A stretch of DNA of 64,000 nt, from the NCBI RefSeq assembly GCF_031085175.1, contig NZ_JAVHUY010000038.1, positions 36,052-100,051 of the forward strand, read 5' to 3'. Shown piece after piece: positions 58,491 to 64,000 of the stretch. The position numbers were made by a program, and so were the translations under genes. Below the pieces are notes generated by a model. It saw only the letters and a list, made by a program, of their open reading frames with translations. It did no database searches and had not been told where the DNA came from. Position 1 is the first letter of the stretch. Each line of letters starts with the position of its first letter. This DNA is from Phytohabitans maris (GTDB taxonomy: Bacteria > Actinomycetota > Actinomycetes > Mycobacteriales > Micromonosporaceae).

Positions 58491-60635
58491 ATGCCCATAC
58501 GGCGCGAGGTGATCCTGCCTGCCGCCGATCCTCTCGTCGCATGGCGTCGGATCGCACTGGACAAGCAACTGCCGGCACCGAGGTTTCCGAGCGGCATCCG
58601 CGCACCCTCTGTGGCGCTGCTCTGCGCGCTGCTCGTTCTCGCGGTGGTGTGCGCCGTCTACCTGGGCATGTTTCACGGGCGGGTGATTCCGCAGGCGGTG
58701 GTCGACTCGCAGGACCGGCTGGTCACCAGCCTGGCCCGGGGTCTCAACGCGACGGTGACCAGCGGCGTGGCGGAGATGGAGGCGGCCGCCGAGCAGGTAC
58801 CGCCCGGTGGCGACCCGGCCGCGGTGCTGGCCACGGCCGCCGGCGGGGGTACGGCGTGGGCCGGCGCCGCGGTGCTCGACGCGGCCAGCCGGCGCCCGGT
58901 CGCCGCGCGCGGTGAGCCGGTCCCGGTCGCGAACGTCCCGCAGGAGGTACCCCGCACCACCGTCACCCCGCTGATCCAGGGCGCCGAGCCGCGCGCGTTG
59001 ATCGTCGCGCCGCTGCCCGACGGGCGGCTGCTGGCCGGCATGACCTCGCTGCGCGTACGCCCGCTGCGGCTGGCCCCCAACGCCCAGCAGTCCGTGCTCG
59101 TGGGGCTGCCCAGCGGGGAGAGCAGGGTCGTGCAGGGCGCGCCGCCCACCGGCGGGCCGGCCGGCGACGTGATCAAGCAGACGCTCGCCGAGACCCGCGC
59201 GGGGCGGGCGGTGCGTTCGACCGGCGGGCCGCCCGGGAGCGCGCTGCTGGTGGTGGCCGCGCCGGTCGGTTCGCTGGGCATCGCGGTCGCCTCGACCGTC
59301 TCCGCGCCGGTGATCGACGTCGGCTCGCCGTGGAAGGGGCTGGCGCCCGCCGGCGGGCTGATCGTGGCCGCGTTGCTGGCGTACCTGGTGGCGCGCCGCG
59401 CGCTGGTCCGTCCGGTCCGCCGGCTGCTGGCCCGCGCGAAGGCGGACGCCTGCGGCGATCCAGGTCCGCGCCCCAAGATCAAAGGCCCAGCCGAGGTACG
59501 CCGCATCGGCGCCGCCCTCGAAGACCGTGCCCGCCCCCGCGGCGTACCCGCGGTCGTGCTGCTGCTCGGCGTCCCGGCGGTCGTCTTCGGCTGGTCCGGC
59601 GCGCTCGGGTACGCGTTCGCCGGCGGCCCGGTGCCGGTACCCGCGCAGGTGGTCCTGGACAGCGAAAACCAGGTGACCGCCGCGACGGTGGCGCTCGGCG
59701 AGTCGCTCGACGGCGGGCTGCGGCAGGCCACGGTCACCGCCGCGCAGAGCGCCCAGACGGCTCCCGCCCAGCTCACGCCGGTGCTGGACCAGCTCGTGGG
59801 CAGCGACGACCGGTACCGCGGCGCGTACGTGACCGACCCGGAGGGGCGCGTGGTGAGCACCGCTGGGCGGGACCCGCTGCGCCAGGAGGAGAAGCTGCCC
59901 CGCGAGAGCGGCGTGCGGCTGGCCAACACGGGTGGGCGGCTGCCGGTCATCTACGCGTACGCGCACCGGCCGGACGGGCACAGCGTGGTGGTCGAGTTCG
60001 ACGTGGCCCGCCTCGCCGACCTGCTGCGCCGCGCCGACGGCCGGGTACGCGTGGTCGACACCGAGCTGCGCACGATCCTCGACACCGAGGGCTTCCGGGC
60101 GTTCCAGCCGCTGGCCGGTGGCGAGGCGCGCGAGGCGGCACGGGGCGCGCTCGAGGGGCGCACCGGGGCGAAGGTCGCGGGGCAGGCGCTGGTCGCCGGT
60201 ACCCCGCTCGCCGAGCCCGGCTCCGCCGCGGGCCTGCGCTGGTCGGTGGTGGCCGAGCAGGCCGTCGGTGACCTCGCCCTGCCGGTCAACAGCCTGCGCC
60301 GGGCGAGCCTGGTCCTCGGCGGCGCCGCGGCGTTCCTCGCCGTGATCGCGCTCGGCTGGCACTACTTCGTGCTGGTCCTCCCGCTGCGCCGGGTCGCCGC
60401 CGCGGCCGACCGCATGGCCGACGGCGACACCGAGACGGTGATCTCGCCGCACCGCCCCGACGAGATCGGCGCGATCGCGAGCTGCCTGGAGATCTGCCGC
60501 CAGGTACGGGTGCACGGCCCGAACCGCCTCGGCGGCGCCGAGCGCCTGCGCGGCACCGGCGCGCCGCCCACGGTCGTCGTGCGCCGCCCGCCCAACCGCC
60601 GCAAGACCGGCGCCCGCCGGGTGGGGAGGCGCTGA
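58491..60635 (+). CDS. Double-sensor HAMP membrane protein without output domain
   Basis: This 714-aa protein has four transmembrane helices (about 39-60, 284-300, 352-375, 605-628). They bound two external regions of about 220 residues, each with a Cache-like beginning (VVDSQDRLVTSLARGL and VVLDSENQVTAATVALGESL). The halves look duplicated. After the last helix a HAMP-like segment (RRVAAAADRMADGDTETVIS) leads to a short basic tail; there is no kinase, cyclase or methyl-accepting part. It ends one base before pgsB, so it belongs to the polymer operon, where it may sense the polymer or bind the synthetase. Function is inferred from position. Confidence 0.8.
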   Translation: MPIRREVILPAADPLVAWRRIALDKQLPAPRFPSGIRAPSVALLCALLVLAVVCAVYLGMFHGRVIPQAVVDSQDRLVTSLARGLNATVTSGVAEMEAAAEQVPPGGDPAAVLATAAGGGTAWAGAAVLDAASRRPVAARGEPVPVANVPQEVPRTTVTPLIQGAEPRALIVAPLPDGRLLAGMTSLRVRPLRLAPNAQQSVLVGLPSGESRVVQGAPPTGGPAGDVIKQTLAETRAGRAVRSTGGPPGSALLVVAAPVGSLGIAVASTVSAPVIDVGSPWKGLAPAGGLIVAALLAYLVARRALVRPVRRLLARAKADACGDPGPRPKIKGPAEVRRIGAALEDRARPRGVPAVVLLLGVPAVVFGWSGALGYAFAGGPVPVPAQVVLDSENQVTAATVALGESLDGGLRQATVTAAQSAQTAPAQLTPVLDQLVGSDDRYRGAYVTDPEGRVVSTAGRDPLRQEEKLPRESGVRLANTGGRLPVIYAYAHRPDGHSVVVEFDVARLADLLRRADGRVRVVDTELRTILDTEGFRAFQPLAGGEAREAARGALEGRTGAKVAGQALVAGTPLAEPGSAAGLRWSVVAEQAVGDLALPVNSLRRASLVLGGAAAFLAVIALGWHYFVLVLPLRRVAAAADRMADGDTETVISPHRPDEIGAIASCLEICRQVRVHGPNRLGGAERLRGTGAPPTVVVRRPPNRRKTGARRVGRR

Positions 60636-60636
60636 G

Positions 60637-61833
60637 GTGCTCTTCCTGTACGGCGTCTTCGCCGCCAGCTGCCTCGTGCTGCTGGTCGCCGGCATCATCG
60701 AGCAGCGCGGTCACTACGCCAACCTCCGCAAGATCCCCACTCGCATCCTGGTCAACGGCATCCGCGGCAAGAGCTCGATCACCCGCCTCTGTGCGGGCGC
60801 GCTGCGCGGCGGCGGGCTCGCCGTGGTCGCCAAGACCACCGGTACCGCCGCCCGGTTCATCTTCACCGACGGCAGCGAGGAGCCGATCTACCGCAAGTTC
60901 GGCATCGCGAACGTGGTCGAGCAGATCGGCATCGTCCGCCGCGCCGCGATGTTCCACCCGGACGCGCTGGTCATGGAGTGCATGGCGGTGATGCCGGCGC
61001 TGCAGGAGGTCAACCAGCAGAAGCTGATCCGCTCGACGATCGGCGTGCTCTGCAACGTACGCGAGGACCACCTGGCCGAGATGGGGCCGACGCTCGACGA
61101 CGTGGCCCGCTCGCTGAGCCGCTCGATGCCGCTGGGCGGGATCTGCGTGACGGCCGAACGGGACCGGCTGCACATCCTCCAGGAGGAGGCGGACAAGCGG
61201 CGCTGCCGGCTCGTCGCGGTCGACCCGGAGTCGGTCACCGACGAGGAGATGCGCGGGTTCGGCTGGATCACGTTCAAGGAGAACGTGGCGATCGCGCTCG
61301 CCGTCGCCCGGCTCGTCGGCATCGAGCGGCGGGCCGCCCTGGCCGGCATGTACGGCGCGCCGCCCGACCCGGGTGTGCTGACCGTCGAGACGTACGAGGC
61401 GAACGGGCGGCGGCTGCGCTTCGCCAACGTCTTCGCCGCCAACGACCCGGAGTCCACATTGCTCAACGTGCGCCAGCTCGCCCAGCAGGGGCTGATCCGC
61501 CGGCCGGTGCACCTGGTCATCAACTGCCGACCCGACCGGGTCGAGCGCAACGGGCAGATGGGAGCGCTGGTGCCGCGGCTGGACCCGGACCGCGTACTGC
61601 TGATCGGCGAGCCGACCCGCAGCGCGCTGTCGAAGATCCCGGAACGGTGGCAGGGTCGGGTACTCGACCTGGGCGGACGGCAGCGCCCCGGCGCGCTGCT
61701 CGACGCGCTGCTGGGCCAGGTGCGGGGTACCGCCTCGGTGGTCGCGGTCGGCAACATCCACGGCCAGGGCGAGGTGCTGCTGGAGGAGCTGGCCCGGCTG
61801 CGCCGGCCCGCACTGGCGGGGAGCGTGCGGTGA
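60637..61833 (+). CDS. pgsB: Poly-gamma-glutamate synthase subunit PgsB/CapB
   Basis: This 398-aa ligase has an N-terminal membrane helix and Mur-ligase-like ATPase fold. The P-loop-like RILVNGIRGKSSITRLCAGA and VVAKTTGTAARFIFTDGSEE are the family signature; VMECMAVMPALQEVNQQKLI and CNVREDHLAEMGPTLDDVA follow. It activates glutamate (or a related amino acid) by phosphorylation and adds it to a growing gamma-linked chain. GTG 60637 starts one base after the sensor gene; the stop overlaps pgsC in GTGA. Confidence 0.93.
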   Translation: MLFLYGVFAASCLVLLVAGIIEQRGHYANLRKIPTRILVNGIRGKSSITRLCAGALRGGGLAVVAKTTGTAARFIFTDGSEEPIYRKFGIANVVEQIGIVRRAAMFHPDALVMECMAVMPALQEVNQQKLIRSTIGVLCNVREDHLAEMGPTLDDVARSLSRSMPLGGICVTAERDRLHILQEEADKRRCRLVAVDPESVTDEEMRGFGWITFKENVAIALAVARLVGIERRAALAGMYGAPPDPGVLTVETYEANGRRLRFANVFAANDPESTLLNVRQLAQQGLIRRPVHLVINCRPDRVERNGQMGALVPRLDPDRVLLIGEPTRSALSKIPERWQGRVLDLGGRQRPGALLDALLGQVRGTASVVAVGNIHGQGEVLLEELARLRRPALAGSVR

Positions 61834-62321
61834 CGTTCCTGCCCGGCGGCGAACTGAGCCCGCAACTGGCCACCATGTGCCTCGGCGTGGGGCTGATCTT
61901 CGCGCTGATCTGCTACCTCACCACCAACCTCTCCCCCGGCGGCATGATCACGCCGGGCTGGATGGCGCTCGCCATGGTGGAGGACCGCCTCCAGGCGGCG
62001 GTGATGGTGGTCATGACGGTGGTGACCTTCGCGCTCATGAAGGTGCTGCAGCGGATCGTCATCCTGTACGGCAAGCGCCTCTTCGCCGCCGTCGTGCTGC
62101 TGAGCGTGCTGCTGCAGGTGACCGCGTTCCTGGTCATCCAGCGCGACGTACCGCTGCTCTTCGCCCACCAGACGCTCGGCTTCGTGGCGCCGGGCCTCAT
62201 CGCGTACCAGCTGATCCGCCAACCGAAGGGCGCGACCATCCTCGCGACCGCGGTCGTCTCGGCCGCCACCTACGGCGTGGTGATCAGCGGAATCCTGACC
62301 GGCCTGGTGCCGGTGACGTAG
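61830..62321 (+). CDS. pgsC: Poly-gamma-glutamate synthase membrane subunit PgsC/CapC
   Basis: This 163-aa protein has about five helices and the family signature TTNLSPGGMITPGWMALA near the start, then FAHQTLGFVAPGLIAYQLIR. PgsC forms the membrane part of the synthetase with PgsB. It overlaps pgsB by four bases. The third common subunit, PgsA/CapA, and the anchor enzyme CapD are absent here. Confidence 0.9.
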   Translation: MTFLPGGELSPQLATMCLGVGLIFALICYLTTNLSPGGMITPGWMALAMVEDRLQAAVMVVMTVVTFALMKVLQRIVILYGKRLFAAVVLLSVLLQVTAFLVIQRDVPLLFAHQTLGFVAPGLIAYQLIRQPKGATILATAVVSAATYGVVISGILTGLVPVT

Positions 62322-62352
62322 CCGTCGTGTCGTTCGTGGAGGGAGTGTGTCG

Positions 62353-63324
62353 ATGCATCGGGGTCTGACAGGCGTGGCGGTTTTCGCGCTGCTCGCGGGT
62401 GGCACCGCCGCCTGCCAGAGCGGCGAGGGCGCGGCGGCACCCGCGGCCGCGCCCGACTACGTGTCCGCCCCGCCGGTGGAGGAGCTGCGGTTCGAGCGGG
62501 CGAGCGAACCGGCACGCACGCTCGTCGTGGACGCCGAGGGGAGGACGCTCGCGGTCTTCACCGACAAGGCCCGCACGGTACGGCTGACCGGCCCGTCGCG
62601 CACCTTCGCCGAGGCGTCGCACACCGCCGCGACGGTCACCACCGACGCCTGGGTACGCCTGGCGCCGCGGGCCTGGCAGAAGGACTCCACCGACGAGACC
62701 TGGGTCCGCCCCTGGCTGGAGAAGGCACTGGCCGACCGGAGTCCCGACGCCCTCGCGATCGCCATGGAGTACGTCGACGGCGGCAAGCGCGACGCCTCGT
62801 TCGGCCCGCTCTCCGACACCGACCCGGACGGCCGCGCGGAACGCTCCGACTTCTACGACTACCTCGGCGTCGACTGGGAGTTTCCGGACGGCAAGACGGA
62901 ACGGCCCGACCCCGACCACATCCGCAGCCTCGACTGCTCCGGCTTCCTGCGCATGGTGTACGGCTACCGGATGGGCTACCCCCTGCGCGGCACCAACACG
63001 CCCGGCACCGGCCTGCCCCGCCGCGCCTACGCCATCGCCGAGTTCGGCCCGGGCGCGCAGCTGATGCCCAACCGCGGCACCCAGGCCCGCGAGTACGAAC
63101 GCCTCAACGCCGGCGACCTGGTCTTCTTCAACGGCGGCCCGGTCCTCAACGACCACATCGAGCACATGGGCATGTACCTCGGCGTCGACAGCGACGGCCG
63201 GCACCGCTTCATCTCCAGCCGCACCAAGGCCGACGGCCCCACCCTGGGCGACACCGGCGGCGACTCCCTCCTGGACGGCTCCGGCCACTACGGCATCCGC
63301 TTCCGCACCGCCCGCCGTATCTGA
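62353..63324 (+). CDS. NlpC/P60-family lipoprotein, last gene of the polymer operon
   Basis: This 323-aa protein has a signal peptide with a likely lipid-anchored Cys21 (GGTAACQSG). An NlpC/P60 cysteine peptidase core gives Cys195 in SLDCSGFLRMVYG, His271 in DHIEHMGMYLGV and a third polar residue at His284. This family usually cuts peptidoglycan, including gamma-D-glutamyl bonds, so a role in cutting or attaching the gamma-linked polymer is plausible. ATG 62353 has GGAGGGA 8 bp upstream; GTG 62347 is too close. Gap to pgsC is 31 bp. Confidence 0.88.
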   Translation: MHRGLTGVAVFALLAGGTAACQSGEGAAAPAAAPDYVSAPPVEELRFERASEPARTLVVDAEGRTLAVFTDKARTVRLTGPSRTFAEASHTAATVTTDAWVRLAPRAWQKDSTDETWVRPWLEKALADRSPDALAIAMEYVDGGKRDASFGPLSDTDPDGRAERSDFYDYLGVDWEFPDGKTERPDPDHIRSLDCSGFLRMVYGYRMGYPLRGTNTPGTGLPRRAYAIAEFGPGAQLMPNRGTQAREYERLNAGDLVFFNGGPVLNDHIEHMGMYLGVDSDGRHRFISSRTKADGPTLGDTGGDSLLDGSGHYGIRFRTARRI

Positions 63325-63653
63325 CCCGCCAGGGGCCCCTCTGCCACCAGACCACCGCCGAAGACCGCGGGGGCGCGGCGCGCACGGGCCGCTGTCCCCG
63401 ACACCGCCACCGGGCGGAGGCCGATGTCACGCGCAGCTCTCGAGCTGCCCCGTCCGTGCGCCCAACTCAAACACCCTCCCGCACCCACACCACCACCCGC
63501 CCCGCGATCGACGGTGCCGGCCGACGTCAGCTCGGGCCGGAAGCGCGGACCTGCCGGCAATGCCACTCAGCTCACGTTAATCAAGGCTGCGACGTGCGCT
63601 CCCGGTGTCCGACCCGCGTGCAGATTTAGATGATCTATTCCAAGGGTGGGCTC

Positions 63654-63714
63654 GCTCAGCGGTACTGGAAGTACGTTATGAGGCCGCCATAACGTACTTC
63701 CAGTACCGCTGAGC
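63654..63714. repeat. Palindromic repeat family B, perfect copy
   Basis: Perfect 27-bp arms (63654-63680 and 63688-63714) enclose AGGCCGC. The inner part TTATG...CATAACGTACTTCC is shared with the degenerate copy at 44241. It is AT-richer than its surroundings and not beside a gene end. Confidence 0.9.
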
Positions 63715-63893
63715 AGAGACTCGGTCCTTGACCGACGGCCAGTGCCACCTGACGCCTCGGGCGGGCCTGTCGGGGCCGGGTGGGTTGCGGTCGCCTAGCG
63801 CGGAGGCTGAGGTCGCGGGAGCAACGGTCCGGACCCAACGCCAGTCAGCTTGAGTTGATCAAGGTCGGCCGACGGTGCATCCCGGGCGACCGC

Positions 63894-63929
63894 GACGATC
63901 CCATGATCGACACTTCGATCGGGATCGTC
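63894..63929. repeat. Hairpin near window end
   Basis: GACGATCCC...GGGATCGTC pairs around GATCGA/TCGATC with a two-base bulge and a CACT loop. Confidence 0.6.
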
Positions 63930-63934
63930 CCAGT

Positions 63935-63984
63935 AGATCGTGGTACGGATCGGCCCGCCTGAGGGCAGCTGCGTACCACGATCT
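63935..63984. repeat. Inverted repeat with 13-bp arms
   Basis: AGATCGTGGTACG at 63935-63947 and its exact complement at 63972-63984 bracket a 24-base spacer. Confidence 0.75.
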
Positions 63985-64000
63985 CGACGCCCGCCCGGTG

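Larger units (their letters stand above)
63325..64000. other. Gene-free, palindrome-rich region at the window end
   Basis: No convincing coding frame was found in these 676 bp. They hold palindrome family B (63654-63714), two more hairpins (63894-63929 and 63935-63984) and a loose direct repeat (GCCACTCAGCTCACG near 63560 and GCCAGTCAGCTTGAG near 63840, each followed by TTRATCAAGG). Part of the region downstream of the lipoprotein gene may hold its terminator; none was clear. Confidence 0.6.

Noticed and set aside
63424..63633. Short open frames after the NlpC/P60 gene
   Set aside because: They have no ribosome sites, odd proline/arginine-rich composition and overlap repeat-rich DNA.

Overview
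The window is very GC-rich, densely coded bacterial DNA with many GTG starts, short ATGA/GTGA gene overlaps and little intergenic space. Gene content points to a filamentous actinobacterium, most likely of the Micromonosporaceae. The supporting signs are secreted plant-polymer hydrolases, GatCAB amidotransferase, an ApbE-type flavin transferase, long-form SerA, a citramalate synthase, and LacI-regulated sugar uptake without its own ATPase. The family assignment is inferred from gene style and order, not from a marker gene. No rRNA, tRNA, transposase, phage gene or CRISPR array was seen.

Layout. 1-2302: end of a fumarylacetoacetate-hydrolase-family gene, a DNA glycosylase-like gene, the ribosome-rescue factor arfB and a small membrane protein. 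2361-4517: two secreted family 1 pectate lyases behind a perfect LacI-type palindrome. 4510-10479 (minus): a seven-gene operon running small exported protein, MoxR ATPase, DUF58, vWA protein, membrane-anchored trypsin-like protease, response regulator, histidine kinase. 10860-12220: a GH11 xylanase with a CBM2-like module and a CGAAA-N-TTTCG operator. 12250-19628: assorted small enzymes, a PRC-barrel protein, a phosphatase and a lipoprotein, with cimA (minus) among them.

14645-34988 is dominated by branched-chain amino acid synthesis: cimA, ilvE, leuB, ilvC-ilvN-ilvB and ilvD. serA and a mannosyl-3-phosphoglycerate synthase are interleaved, and both act on 3-phosphoglycerate. cimA and ilvB are each preceded by a short leader peptide ORF and a strong intrinsic terminator, which indicates transcription attenuation. 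A GGDEF-EAL protein lies between ilvB and ilvD.

35056-41929 is a mannoside-type utilisation cluster: GH2 beta-mannosidase carrying an in-frame 9x15-bp minisatellite, two ABC permeases, a binding lipoprotein and a divergent LacI repressor with a palindrome between them. 42112-43489 is glyA behind a ZTP (pfl) riboswitch. 44405-54994 holds a PAS-GGDEF-EAL protein, a PH-like protein, a 2-hydroxyacid dehydrogenase, a coupled GT39/GT2-GtrA glycosylation pair, a PQQ-type sugar dehydrogenase lipoprotein and a membrane metallophosphoesterase. 55038-58306 is gatCAB (minus). 58491-63324 is a tight operon with a double-sensor HAMP protein lacking an output domain, PgsB/CapB, PgsC/CapC and an NlpC/P60 lipoprotein. 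I read it as a poly-gamma-glutamate-like polymer locus without CapA or CapD. 63325-64000 is gene-free and full of palindromes.

Two palindromic repeat families recur: one at 10750, 23653 and 47679, the other at 44241 and 63654. Short GAGCGAAGCG-type inserts sit in frame inside a pectate lyase and a glycosyltransferase. The best candidates for under-described biology are the polymer operon with its orphan sensor, the MoxR/vWA/protease/two-component operon, the in-frame minisatellite, and the palindromic elements.
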